Made by a program: the position numbers and the translations under genes. A stretch of DNA of 64,000 nucleotides, from the NCBI GenBank assembly GCA_904501885.1, contig CAJGCP010000006.1:19004-83003 (forward strand), written 5' to 3'. Below are positions 26,514 to 35,292 of this stretch, one piece after another; position 1 is the stretch's first letter; each line of letters begins with the position of its first letter. Below the pieces are notes generated by a model, which was not told where the DNA came from, did not search any database, and was given only the letters and a program-made list of their open reading frames with translations. The stretch comes from an uncultured Acetatifactor sp. (GTDB taxonomy: Bacteria; Bacillota; Clostridia; Lachnospirales; Lachnospiraceae).

Positions 26514-27365
26514 TTATACATAACCTTCCGGACACTCTACCTGTACAGTCTCGCCGGCGGGAATCAAGTATTTGTTGCCATAATAGTCTATGTACACATC
26601 CATTGCGCTGGGGTTATAAATCATCTTGCCGGAAACGGAGAACTGCAAACCGTCATAGGCTTTTACATATTCGTAGATTTCCCCGTTTGTGGCATACCAG
26701 ACATCCTCCCGGTTGCCCACATATTCACCGAATTTATCCAGTACATCCCAGTTGTTATTATTGTTAAACTCATAACTGTGCCCCCAGACATAAAGGAGAC
26801 GGGGGAAGCGTGCCCATTTGTATGCGGGCTCTGCAGGTTCTATCAATTTCTGTGCCAGTTCCATCAGTTCAGAATCGTCGTGGTGGCAGGTGGGATGCCA
26901 GCGAAGGAAGTCCTCGGTCACATTTAAGGAATGTGTAGACACTGTGGTGCGGGCATAAGTAATGCCGCATTTTTTGAGGATATCCACCACTTCATCACTG
27001 AAGACACCATTGGCGTAAGCCATACCACTGACAATGTGACCGAAGGCAGCCTCAATTTCTTCTCTGTCGTGGAGTACATCATAAGTAGCCAGAGCTTCAG
27101 GCATTTCCGGAAGGGAGGTGTGACGATAGCCGTGCACAGCCACTTCATTGCCGGTGGAGGTATATAGTTCCACCAGTTCCTCTTTGGTCAATTTATTGGG
27201 TCTATTCTCTCGAAATACGCAAGAGTTGATATTAAAGGTACCCTTCAATCCATATTTCTGCATGATTTCTATTACGGTTCGATCATAGGTACATCCGTCG
27301 TCATAACTGAGAGTGACCGCCTTGTATCTAAAGTTGGGCCATCTCATAAATAGTCTGCGTTTCAT
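26514..27365 (-). CDS. Polysaccharide deacetylase family protein (NodB/CE4 fold), cytoplasmic
   Basis: A 283-residue protein without a signal peptide. VTLSYDDGCTYD carries the CE4 catalytic Asp and metal-binding Asp, and VAVHGYRHTSL the His-x-x-x-His metal motif. ARFPRLLYVWGHSYEF replaces the usual C-terminal motifs, so the substrate is probably atypical. Such signal-less NodB proteins often lie in glycan loci and may deacetylate a sugar precursor inside the cell. GGAG lies eight bases before the ATG. It follows the degenerate SGNH gene by 15 bases, as the second gene of a two-gene - strand operon. Confidence 0.8.
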   Translation of the reverse strand: MKRRLFMRWPNFRYKAVTLSYDDGCTYDRTVIEIMQKYGLKGTFNINSCVFRENRPNKLTKEELVELYTSTGNEVAVHGYRHTSLPEMPEALATYDVLHDREEIEAAFGHIVSGMAYANGVFSDEVVDILKKCGITYARTTVSTHSLNVTEDFLRWHPTCHHDDSELMELAQKLIEPAEPAYKWARFPRLLYVWGHSYEFNNNNNWDVLDKFGEYVGNREDVWYATNGEIYEYVKAYDGLQFSVSGKMIYNPSAMDVYIDYYGNKYLIPAGETVQVECPEGYV

Positions 27366-27380
27366 ATCAGTTCTCCTTCT

Positions 27381-28367
27381 TTATTCTGCTTCGTTGTTAT
27401 AATAATACAGAGCTTCTACAAAACGGTCTGCCACCAATGCCCTGCCCTCTTCGGTTAGGTGAATATGGTCGGTGAGATAAGTGTCCGCAGTGTCCTCTGT
27501 AATGGTACCATATAAGTTGTCAATAAAAGTCGTACTGGTGAGTGCACAAGCCTCCGCCTGCTTGATTACATAAGTAGACAAGAAATGCTGTTCTCCGTAT
27601 ATCTGAATATCACTGCTAATATAATTGCCATCCTCGTCTAAACCATAGGCATAGGTAGGAGACAATACCATAATACGGATATGAGGATAATAATTTCGGA
27701 TAAATTGAATGCCGGCGGCCATATTGCCGGTAAATGTTTCGATGTTTGTAAAATTTTCGTCACTGTACATAGGACGGCCGGCCAGGTAATCGCCTGCGTC
27801 ATACATCAGCGCGATGACATCGATTTCGTTGAAGTCTATGGATGTCAATGTTTCATAGACTTCGGCTGCTTCGGGGGGACAATTCTCGCCCAATACTTCC
27901 ATGGCAGTTTGATAGGAACCCTGAATACTTTCTGCTGTGGGCAGGAAGGTCAGCCAGTAAAAGCTGAATACATCCATGGGGTAAAAAGCAGGAATCAGGG
28001 TCTCATTTTCCACGGACAGGTAACTGCCGCTGATGGAGCAATTGTATACCGTGGCGCCGGTCTTTTCCTGAATCAAATTGGCGAGGTTCTTTTCGGAATC
28101 CCTGTCATCTGCCAAAGGGTCATTTCCGAAAAACAGGATATCTGTGTCGGGACCATAATTAAGATATACCGGCTCGTCCTCAATGGTCACAAGTGGCAGA
28201 ATGCTGTCAAATGTGTCATCGTAGGTGCCTTCCCCGTCCTGGAAAATTTCTTCCAAAGAAATGTATTCGCCGAAGTTTGTGATTTTATATAAGATACCGC
28301 CCGCAAACAGAATAATGACCAGTGCCAGGGCGATATGCATCCATGTTTCTCGTTTTATACGTTTCAT
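27381..28367 (-). CDS. SGNH-like membrane-anchored protein with degenerate active site
   Basis: A 328-residue protein with an N-terminal membrane anchor and an outer domain that aligns by eye with the SGNH hydrolase at 7332-8180. Block I here is FGNDPLAD instead of FGDSVLG, so the nucleophilic Ser is Asp. Block III is YDAGDY instead of HGLNDY, so the oxyanion Asn is lost. The C-terminal Asp-x-x-His (DHIHLTEEG) is kept. Hydrolysis by the standard mechanism is therefore unlikely, and a binding role is possible. ATG 28367 has TGGAG six bases upstream; the in-frame ATG at 28379 overlaps that site. Confidence 0.7.
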   Translation of the reverse strand: MKRIKRETWMHIALALVIILFAGGILYKITNFGEYISLEEIFQDGEGTYDDTFDSILPLVTIEDEPVYLNYGPDTDILFFGNDPLADDRDSEKNLANLIQEKTGATVYNCSISGSYLSVENETLIPAFYPMDVFSFYWLTFLPTAESIQGSYQTAMEVLGENCPPEAAEVYETLTSIDFNEIDVIALMYDAGDYLAGRPMYSDENFTNIETFTGNMAAGIQFIRNYYPHIRIMVLSPTYAYGLDEDGNYISSDIQIYGEQHFLSTYVIKQAEACALTSTTFIDNLYGTITEDTADTYLTDHIHLTEEGRALVADRFVEALYYYNNEAE

Positions 28368-28485
28368 AAACTGCTCCATTCTCGTGCAAAAATTGTTTTT
28401 AAAGTATGGATTTATTTTACTATTATGTAAGTGGAATGTCCATATTATAATCCATTTTATTAAGAAAAATTAAGATTACAGTACC

Positions 28486-28514
28486 TTGAAGAAGTGGGGG
28501 TATGATGATATAAT
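28486..28514 (+). promoter_or_regulatory. Sigma-A promoter of the GH25 muramidase gene
   Basis: -35 TTGAAG (28486-28491), 17-base spacer, perfect -10 TATAAT (28509-28514), 54 bases before the start codon. The divergent gap 28368-28567 must also hold the - strand promoter; ATTATA at 28444-28449 (TATAAT on the - strand) is a candidate -10 without a convincing -35. Confidence 0.8.
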
Positions 28515-28567
28515 ACATAAGTATTATTGTTAATGTGCGATATTATGCTTACTGAAAGGATGCATTT

Positions 28568-31500
28568 ATGAAAAGTTTATTCCATCGTTCCAAGAAGCCA
28601 AACCCCAGACGGGCAGGCGTAAACGAGATAGAATATGAATATGACGATGTTGAAGACGCCGGTTTTGGCGAATTCGAATATTATGGCACGGAGGAAGGAT
28701 ATTACGAGTCCGATGGCCAGGAATATTATGAAACCGATGGTTCGGGCGAGTATTACGAAGAGCAACCTCAGGGAGAATACTACGGGGATCAGCCTCAGGG
28801 TGAATACTATGCTGAGGACGGAGAGTATTATGCGGAAGAATCCGGCGAGTACTACGAAGAATCCGGAGAATACTATGAAACTGCAGACGGCGAGTATTAC
28901 GAGGAAGAGGGTACTGTATCCTACGAGGAAACAGAGTCCGAGTATTATGTAGAAGATGCCGCAGAATATTATGAAGAGGATTATGCCCAGGAAGATGCTT
29001 ACGTGACTGCGGCGGTAAGAAAGCCCCGAACAGTGAAGAGCGCATCCAAGGGCACTGCCAAGAAGAGCACGAGGAAGCGTGGCAATTCCGGTTTTGACAA
29101 AGAAGAATTTTTCGCTGTTTTGACCCAGAAACTGAACAGCATGGATACCATGGATAAGATGATGCTGTATGTTGGTGTGGTAGTTCTTGTTTTGGCTATC
29201 ATTACCGGTAGCGTATTTGTGGGTAGAACCGCCATTAACAGACAGGTGTCCAAATTTGTTAGTGTAGGAAACTATTTATCTGAAATTACCACCATCGGTG
29301 GAGAGGGCATTAACGCAGTGGCAAATGCCCACATGGATCGTCTGGAAGTGGACAAGGGAGGCTTTACCGGTCACTACGACGAGGAAGATGTGAATAGACA
29401 GGTAATGGTTGTTCCTCAGTTTGTTTCCATCGAGAAGGACCTGAAGATTAAATTTACGAACAAGAAGACAGAGAAATTAGTCCCTAATGCTCCTTTCTCC
29501 GTAGTGGTAACTACGCCTGATGGCAAGGAACAGATATGGTCCGATGACGATATGGATGGTATCATCTATAAGACAGGCATTGCGCCCGGAAAGTACCAGG
29601 TTGCCATGGAAACCCTGTCAGATGAGAAGTATGACAGATATATCATCACTACAGACGTACGCGCCACCGAGGTAAAGAAGGAAATCGCCTTTAGCAAGGT
29701 GGATGTACAGAACGAAGTAAAGCAGGAATCTGAGATTGATGCCAGTGTAGAAGATACCAAGAAAAACAATACAAAGGTAGAGTCTACCATTTCTGATACT
29801 GTAGCGTGGGTAGAGAGTAAGGTCATTCCCGTTACATACAACGAGGTGTCCAAGAGTACCATTGCAGATCCTTTGACATTGGTGATGGCAAGACAGTTGA
29901 TTCTGGTGACGCAAGACGGCGAAGAACCTCCCGCAGAGGAGCCGGCACCTGAGAATCCTCCGGTAGATCCATTGCCGCCCACAGAAGCTCCTGCAGAGCC
30001 TCCTACGGAAGCACCCACTGCAGAGCCCACTCCGGCACCTACTGCAGCACCCACGGCAGGTCCTACGGATGCGCCTACCGCGTCACCTACGGATGCACCC
30101 ACGGCAGCACCTACGGCAGGTCCTACTGCAGCACCTACTCAAGCGCCTGCAGCAACTCCAGCACCTACACCCAAGCCCATCAAGATTTCAGTGAACTCTA
30201 AGGAATTGAAAGGTAGTGTCGGAACAGAGTTGAAGGTAAAGGCATCCTACACTGACTATAGTGATTATACCAGAGAGTTCAAGATATCACCCACCAATAG
30301 CACCATTGCAAAAGCGCAAATCAATGCATCCACGGGAGATATCACAATCACTCCTTTGAAGGCGGGAACAGTGGTCTTTACTGTTAGCGCAAACTATACG
30401 GGAACGAATGCCACTTCCAGAACAGAGGGAAAAGAGACTATTACCGTAACGGTACTTGACAAGAAGGGTATTTATCTCAACGAAACCAGAAAGAATCTGT
30501 TCGTAGGCGAGAACTTCCTACTGAATGTGGAAGTAAAGAATGCTACTGCTACATCGCCGGAAGTGCAGGTATATTCCTCCAACAAAGATATTGTAAGTAT
30601 CAGTGCTGACAGAACCAAGAAAGAACTGAGAATCTATGCCAATAAAGAGGGTTCTGCAGTCATTACTTTCTCCTATACAGAGAACAATGAAACTGTAACC
30701 GCTACCTGTGAAGTGGTTGTTCGTAAGCACCCCAATCAGGATACCACCACATTGCTGAAGAACCGTAATGGTGAACAGATTTATGTGTTGGAAAACGGCA
30801 ATTACAGAGAAGCAAGATATGCAGACTATTATAAGGCAAGCAAGTTCTTCCTGAAGGGTGATGTAAAGTATACCGGATGGCAGAACATTGGCGGCAAGGT
30901 ATATTACTTCACAGCGAACGGCCAAAAGATTACCGGTAGACATGTCATTCAGGGGGCTACCTACACCTTCGGCTCCGACGGTGCATTGACCCAGGGTAGT
31001 GGCGTGGTAGGTATCGATGTTTCCAAGTGGAACGGAAGTATTGACTGGAATGCGGTGAAGAACTCCGGCGTATCCTATGCGATTATCCGTTGCGGATACC
31101 GTGGTTCCACCAATGGTAGTCTGGTAGAGGATCCTAAGTTTAGAGCCAACATTAAGGGTGCCACCGGCGCAGGACTGAAGGTAGGTGTATACTTCTTCTC
31201 CCAGGCAGTGAACCAGGTAGAAGCGGTAGAAGAAGCTTCCATGGTACTGGGCTTGATTGATGATTATAATCTCAGTTACCCTGTATTCTTGGATGTGGAG
31301 CCCAGCGGTGGCAGAGGCGACAAGATTGATAAGGATACCAGAACAGCAGTGTGCAAGGCCTTCTGTGAGACCATCCAGAATGCCGGTTATAAAGCAGGTG
31401 TGTATTCCAATAAGACCTGGCTGGAGAGTAAGATCAATGTAAGTGCTTTGAGCAAGTATAAGATTTGGCTGGCACAGTATGCGGCAAAGCCCACTTATAC

Positions 31501-31585
31501 CGGACGCTATGATATATGGCAGTATACAGCCAAGGGCCATGTGAATGGTATCAGTGGTGACGTAGACATGAACATCAGCTACTAA
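28568..31585 (+). CDS. Membrane-anchored GH25 muramidase with E/Y-rich tail, Pro/Thr stalk and Ig-like domains
   Basis: A 1005-residue type II membrane protein. Residues ~25-145 are an acidic Tyr-rich stretch with eleven EYY triplets, probably cytoplasmic. A basic segment follows, then one membrane helix (about 198-222). Outside lie an unassigned domain (~230-450), a Pro/Thr/Ala stalk of PTAAPT-like repeats (~460-537), two Big2-like Ig domains (~540-720) and one or two GW/YY cell-wall-binding repeats (~750-810). The C-terminal GH25 catalytic domain runs from GIDVSKWNGSIDW (~814) to the end, with the Asp-x-Glu pair in FLDVEPSGG. It should cleave peptidoglycan MurNAc-GlcNAc bonds near the membrane surface. 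The ATG follows AAAGGATG. Confidence 0.88.
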   Translation: MKSLFHRSKKPNPRRAGVNEIEYEYDDVEDAGFGEFEYYGTEEGYYESDGQEYYETDGSGEYYEEQPQGEYYGDQPQGEYYAEDGEYYAEESGEYYEESGEYYETADGEYYEEEGTVSYEETESEYYVEDAAEYYEEDYAQEDAYVTAAVRKPRTVKSASKGTAKKSTRKRGNSGFDKEEFFAVLTQKLNSMDTMDKMMLYVGVVVLVLAIITGSVFVGRTAINRQVSKFVSVGNYLSEITTIGGEGINAVANAHMDRLEVDKGGFTGHYDEEDVNRQVMVVPQFVSIEKDLKIKFTNKKTEKLVPNAPFSVVVTTPDGKEQIWSDDDMDGIIYKTGIAPGKYQVAMETLSDEKYDRYIITTDVRATEVKKEIAFSKVDVQNEVKQESEIDASVEDTKKNNTKVESTISDTVAWVESKVIPVTYNEVSKSTIADPLTLVMARQLILVTQDGEEPPAEEPAPENPPVDPLPPTEAPAEPPTEAPTAEPTPAPTAAPTAGPTDAPTASPTDAPTAAPTAGPTAAPTQAPAATPAPTPKPIKISVNSKELKGSVGTELKVKASYTDYSDYTREFKISPTNSTIAKAQINASTGDITITPLKAGTVVFTVSANYTGTNATSRTEGKETITVTVLDKKGIYLNETRKNLFVGENFLLNVEVKNATATSPEVQVYSSNKDIVSISADRTKKELRIYANKEGSAVITFSYTENNETVTATCEVVVRKHPNQDTTTLLKNRNGEQIYVLENGNYREARYADYYKASKFFLKGDVKYTGWQNIGGKVYYFTANGQKITGRHVIQGATYTFGSDGALTQGSGVVGIDVSKWNGSIDWNAVKNSGVSYAIIRCGYRGSTNGSLVEDPKFRANIKGATGAGLKVGVYFFSQAVNQVEAVEEASMVLGLIDDYNLSYPVFLDVEPSGGRGDKIDKDTRTAVCKAFCETIQNAGYKAGVYSNKTWLESKINVSALSKYKIWLAQYAAKPTYTGRYDIWQYTAKGHVNGISGDVDMNISY
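30000..30175 (+). repeat. Coding tandem repeat of Pro-Thr-Ala units
   Basis: A run of imperfect 12-base units encoding PTAAPT, PTAGPT, PTDAPT and PTASPT. It forms a stiff, probably wall-spanning stalk in the muramidase. Such repeats change copy number easily by slippage. Confidence 0.75.
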
Positions 31586-31614
31586 TCTTTCAAAGTAGCG
31601 GAATAGGAGATATT

Positions 31615-32697
31615 ATGAGAACATATTTGGTGACAGGCGGTGCCGGTTTTATCGGTTCCAATTACATCCACTACATGTTTAGAAAATACGGAGACACCAT
31701 CCGGATTATCAATGTGGATGCATTGACTTACGCAGGTAATTTGGAAAACCTGAAGGAAGTGGAAGGTAGAGAAAATTACACTTTCGTGAAGGCAGATATT
31801 TGCGACAAAGAAGCAATTGCGAAAATCTTTGCTGAAAACGATATCGACAGAGTGGTACATTTTGCGGCGGAAAGCCATGTGGACAGAAGTATCCGCAATC
31901 CGGAAGTGTTTGTACAGACCAACGTTTTGGGTACGGCAGTGATGCTGAACTGTGCGAAGGCAGCATGGGAATTGCCGGACGGCAGCTTCAAGGAGGGCAA
32001 AAAATTCCTCCATGTTTCTACGGATGAAGTGTATGGCTCCCTGCCCGATGACGAAAACGCTTTCTTCTATGAGACAACGCCATATGATCCCCACAGTCCC
32101 TATTCTGCAAGTAAAGCAAGTTCGGACATGCTGGTAAAGGCATATATGGACACATATAAGTTCCCGGCCAACATCACCAATTGTTCTAATAACTACGGCC
32201 CCTATCAGTTCCCTGAGAAACTGATTCCCCTGATTATCAACAACGCCCTGCAGGGCAAGAAGTTGCCGGTGTATGGTGATGGCAAGAACGTCCGTGACTG
32301 GTTGTTCGTGGAAGACCACGCAAAGGCAATTGACATGGTACAGGAACAGGGCAGATTGTTTGAAACCTACAACGTGGGTGGACACAATGAAAAGCAGAAT
32401 ATCGAGATTATCAACATCATCATCGAGACACTGCAGGACATGCTTCCTGAGGGAGACCCCAGAAAGGCGCTGGTGTCCAAGGATTTGATCACCTATGTGG
32501 AAGACCGCAAGGGACATGACAGAAGATATGCCATTGCTCCTGATAAGATCAAGAATGAGATTGGTTGGTATCCTGAGACCATGTTTAAGGATGGCATCCG
32601 TAAAACCATCGCTTGGTTCTTTGAAAATGAAGAATGGATGAAAAATGTGACAAGCGGGGATTACCAAAAGTATTACACAGACATGTATGAAAAATAA
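31615..32697 (+). CDS. rmlB: dTDP-glucose 4,6-dehydratase
   Basis: A 360-residue extended short-chain dehydrogenase: TGGAGFIGSNYIHYM binds NAD, the catalytic Tyr163-x-x-x-Lys167 is in PYSASKASSD, and STDEVYGSLPDD and NVRDWLFVEDHA are RmlB signatures. It converts dTDP-glucose to dTDP-4-keto-6-deoxy-glucose, a precursor of dTDP-L-rhamnose (with RmlC and RmlD) and of dTDP-4-amino-4,6-dideoxygalactose (with the WecE encoded at 10833). The start has AGGAG upstream. It begins 29 bases after the muramidase gene. Confidence 0.96.
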   Translation: MRTYLVTGGAGFIGSNYIHYMFRKYGDTIRIINVDALTYAGNLENLKEVEGRENYTFVKADICDKEAIAKIFAENDIDRVVHFAAESHVDRSIRNPEVFVQTNVLGTAVMLNCAKAAWELPDGSFKEGKKFLHVSTDEVYGSLPDDENAFFYETTPYDPHSPYSASKASSDMLVKAYMDTYKFPANITNCSNNYGPYQFPEKLIPLIINNALQGKKLPVYGDGKNVRDWLFVEDHAKAIDMVQEQGRLFETYNVGGHNEKQNIEIINIIIETLQDMLPEGDPRKALVSKDLITYVEDRKGHDRRYAIAPDKIKNEIGWYPETMFKDGIRKTIAWFFENEEWMKNVTSGDYQKYYTDMYEK

Positions 32698-32702
32698 ATC
32701 GG

Positions 32703-32730
32703 ATGGGAACGACTTTTTTGCCGTTCCCAT
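32703..32730 (+). terminator. Hairpin between rmlB and rmlA
   Basis: ATGGGAACG (32703-32711) pairs perfectly with CGTTCCCAT (32722-32730). The T run is in the loop, not after the stem, so it is probably a weak attenuator or mRNA-stabilising hairpin. Confidence 0.4.
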
Positions 32731-32798
32731 TTGGTGTGTATACAGATAAGAGAATTTGACATTAATAAGTCCAGAATTTGGCAGAAAAGAGGAAAGAA

Positions 32799-33668
32799 AT
32801 GAAAGGTATTATTTTAGCAGGCGGTTCCGGAACCAGACTTTATCCTTTGACAAAAGCAATCTCAAAACAGATCATGCCGGTATATGACAAACCCATGATT
32901 TATTATCCTTTGTCCACACTGATGTTGGCAGGGATTCGTGAGGTTTTGATTATATCGACACCCAGAGACCTTCCTGTATTTGAAGAACTTTTGGGAGATG
33001 GCAGTCAGTTGGGAATGAAGTTTTCCTATGCCATTCAGGAACAGCCCAGAGGGTTGGCTGATGCGTTTATCATTGGCGCAGATTTCATTGGCAAAGACAG
33101 CGTAGCGTTGGTGCTTGGCGACAATATTTTCTATGGCCAGAGTTTTTCCAAGGTGCTCCGCGAGGTGGCATCCAGAGAATCCGGCGCCACCATTTTCGGC
33201 TACTATGTGCGTGATCCCAGAGAGTACGGCGTGGTGGAATTTGATGAGAACGGCAAGGCACTTTCCATCGAAGAAAAGCCGGAACATCCGAAGAGCAATT
33301 ATGCGGTACCCGGTCTGTACTTCTACGACAATGATGTGGTGGAGATTGCGAAGAATGTAAAGCCCTCCGCAAGAGGAGAAATCGAAATTACCAGTATCAA
33401 CAACGAGTATTTGAGAAGAGGTACATTGCAGGTAGAAACCCTTGGCAGAGGTTTTGCATGGTTGGATACCGGTAATCATGATGCGCTTTTGGATGCCTCT
33501 GATTTCGTGGCTGCGTTCCAGAAGAGACAGGGGCTTTATATTTCCTGTATCGAGGAGATTGCATTTAAACGTGGATTTATTGACAAAGAGCAGCTTCTGA
33601 AGTTGGCAGAGCCTTTGATGAAGACCAATTATGGCAAATATTTGGTAGAGGTTGCCAACGGACTATAA
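32799..33668 (+). CDS. rmlA: Glucose-1-phosphate thymidylyltransferase
   Basis: A 289-residue nucleotidyltransferase beginning MKGIILAGGSGTRLYPLT, with PMIYYPLSTLM, LGDNIFYG and the C-terminal RGFAWLDTGNHDALL, all RmlA hallmarks. It makes dTDP-glucose from dTTP and Glc-1-P. ATG 32799 follows GAGGAAAG; an in-frame TTG at 32778 was rejected. The phosphoglucomutase gene at 41990 could supply the Glc-1-P. Confidence 0.97.
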   Translation: MKGIILAGGSGTRLYPLTKAISKQIMPVYDKPMIYYPLSTLMLAGIREVLIISTPRDLPVFEELLGDGSQLGMKFSYAIQEQPRGLADAFIIGADFIGKDSVALVLGDNIFYGQSFSKVLREVASRESGATIFGYYVRDPREYGVVEFDENGKALSIEEKPEHPKSNYAVPGLYFYDNDVVEIAKNVKPSARGEIEITSINNEYLRRGTLQVETLGRGFAWLDTGNHDALLDASDFVAAFQKRQGLYISCIEEIAFKRGFIDKEQLLKLAEPLMKTNYGKYLVEVANGL

Positions 33669-33691
33669 GAAAGGAGCCGTCCCCGGGGCGG

Positions 33692-34273
33692 ATGACAGAT
33701 ATGGGAAAAATTACAGTTGAGACATGTGGTATCGAGGGGTTAAAGATTATCACTCCCACCGTGTTTGGAGATGACAGAGGATATTTCTACGAGTCCTATC
33801 ATTACGAGGATTACAAGGCAGCAGGTATTCCGGAAGTCTTCGTGCAGGACAACCAGTCTGCCTCTAAGAAGGGTGTGCTTCGAGGATTGCATTTTCAAAA
33901 GCATTTCCCTCAAGATAAGCTGGTGCGTGTGATCAAGGGAGAGGTGTACGACGTGGCCGTGGATATGCGCCTGGATTCTCCTACCTTTGGACAGTGGTAT
34001 GGAGTGTTGCTTTCCGAGGAGAATAAAAAGCAGTTCTTTATTCCCAAAAACTTTGCCCATGGTTTCCTAGTGCTTTCCGATTATGCAGAGTTTTGCTATA
34101 AATGCACTGATTTTTATCATCCTAACGACGAGGGCGGACTTGCCTATAATGATCCTGAAATCGGCGTGGAATGGCCCATCCCTGAGGGGATGGAAGTGAT
34201 TCTTTCCCAAAAGGATGCAGAGAGACCCTTTGGTGAATTGACTGCCTTTGCGGAGGAAAGAAGGAACTGGTAA
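33692..34273 (+). CDS. rmlC: dTDP-4-dehydrorhamnose 3,5-epimerase
   Basis: A 193-residue cupin. DDRGYFYESYH, FVQDNQSASKKGVLRGLHFQ (catalytic His region), YDVAVDMR and FIPKNFAHGFLVL are the conserved RmlC blocks. It makes dTDP-4-keto-L-rhamnose. rmlD, the final reductase gene, is not in this window. Two starts are possible, ATG 33692 and ATG 33701. AAGGAG lies 15 bases before the first and the bases between contain a short CCG/CGG hairpin that could shorten the effective spacing. It is followed closely by the exporter genes. Confidence 0.95.
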   Translation: MTDMGKITVETCGIEGLKIITPTVFGDDRGYFYESYHYEDYKAAGIPEVFVQDNQSASKKGVLRGLHFQKHFPQDKLVRVIKGEVYDVAVDMRLDSPTFGQWYGVLLSEENKKQFFIPKNFAHGFLVLSDYAEFCYKCTDFYHPNDEGGLAYNDPEIGVEWPIPEGMEVILSQKDAERPFGELTAFAEERRNW

Positions 34274-34274
34274 C

Positions 34275-35258
34275 ATGAAGATAAGTAAGAAAAGCGGAAT
34301 TGCCATTTCTCTCTTGATTGGACTTGCTGTGGCACTGATTATTGTGCTCCACCAAAACCCTGACCCCAATGCAGATATGCAGCAGGAGCTTTTGAAAAAA
34401 GCCTGCTCCTGTGGCATCATTGCTGTGGCATGGGTGGTCTTTGCGTTGAAGTATGACAAGTTCACCACCCTTCCGGTGGAATTGTATCAGAGCAGACATC
34501 TGATATGGAAATTGGCAAAGAATGATTTCAAAAAAAGATATGCAGGCTCCTATCTGGGAGCGCTTTGGGCAATGATTCAACCCGTAGTCACCGTGGCAAT
34601 GTATTATGTTGTCTTCGAGAAGATTATGGGGAATCCCGGTAGAGGAGCAGAGGACATACCCTATGTACTGTTTCTGACGGCCGGCCTGGTGCCTTGGTTT
34701 TATTTCAGTGAAGCCTTGAACCATGGAACAAATGCTTTGGTGGAATACAACTACCTGGTGAAAAAGGTGGTATTCAAAATCAGTATTTTGCCCATCATCA
34801 AAATCATTGCGGCCACCTTTATTCATTTGTTTTTCATGGCGGTATTGCTGCTGGTGGCGGCATTTTACGGGTATTATCCCAGTATCTATACAATCCAGCT
34901 GATATATTACAGCTTCTGCCTGTTTGTATTTGTGCTGGCATTGTGCTATACCACATGTTCCATCGTGGTGTTTTTTAGAGATTTGTCCCAGATTATCAGC
35001 ATTGCATTGCAGATAGGTATGTGGGCGACTCCGATTTTATGGGATATCAATGCCCTCAATTCCAAGTGGCTGATAGTGCTGAAATTAAATCCCCTGGTAT
35101 ACATTGTCAATGGGTACCGCAGTGCCATCTGTGAACAGCAGTGGTTCTTTGAGGATTTCTTTTCCACCATGTATTTCTGGATTGTGACAGTGGTGCTCTT
35201 TGGCATCGGCGCATTGATATTCAAGAGACTGAAAGTACATTTCGCAGATGTGCTGTAA
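34275..35258 (+). CDS. ABC-2 polysaccharide exporter permease (Wzm/TagG-like)
   Basis: A 327-residue membrane protein. WKLAKNDFKKRYAGSYLGALWAMIQPV is the strong N-terminal signature of Wzm/TagG permeases (given here in overlapping parts: WKLAKNDFKKRY and AGSYLGALWAMIQP). The usual six helices follow. Two extra N-terminal helices in residues 1-65 precede it, an addition not present in classical Wzm. It pairs with the Wzt ATPase encoded next to export a finished lipid-linked polymer. ATG 34275 has AAGGAA upstream; an in-frame TTG at 34248 was rejected. Confidence 0.88.
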   Translation: MKISKKSGIAISLLIGLAVALIIVLHQNPDPNADMQQELLKKACSCGIIAVAWVVFALKYDKFTTLPVELYQSRHLIWKLAKNDFKKRYAGSYLGALWAMIQPVVTVAMYYVVFEKIMGNPGRGAEDIPYVLFLTAGLVPWFYFSEALNHGTNALVEYNYLVKKVVFKISILPIIKIIAATFIHLFFMAVLLLVAAFYGYYPSIYTIQLIYYSFCLFVFVLALCYTTCSIVVFFRDLSQIISIALQIGMWATPILWDINALNSKWLIVLKLNPLVYIVNGYRSAICEQQWFFEDFFSTMYFWIVTVVLFGIGALIFKRLKVHFADVL

Positions 35259-35292
35259 AGCAGTCATCGGAAGAGATTGTAGGATAGAAAAT

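Noticed and set aside
30000..30175. Short regular repeats that could look like a CRISPR array
   Set aside because: They are in-frame Pro-Thr-Ala codons of the muramidase stalk, with no spacers of constant length and no cas genes.
30518..31540. Long open frame on the - strand opposite the GH25 domain
   Set aside because: Shadow of the muramidase gene; no ribosome site and no recognisable domain.
31582..32730. Long open frame on the - strand opposite rmlB
   Set aside because: Shadow of a strongly conserved + strand gene; the translation has no family features and is rich in His, Cys and Ile as expected from antisense reading.
32756..32761. Perfect TTGACA upstream of rmlA
   Set aside because: No -10 box at 16-18 bases downstream (TGGCAG instead), so not called a promoter.
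33677..33691. CCGTCCCC/GGGGCGG hairpin between ribosome site and start of rmlC as a regulatory element
   Set aside because: The stem is very short once a loop is allowed; noted only as a possible spacing effect.
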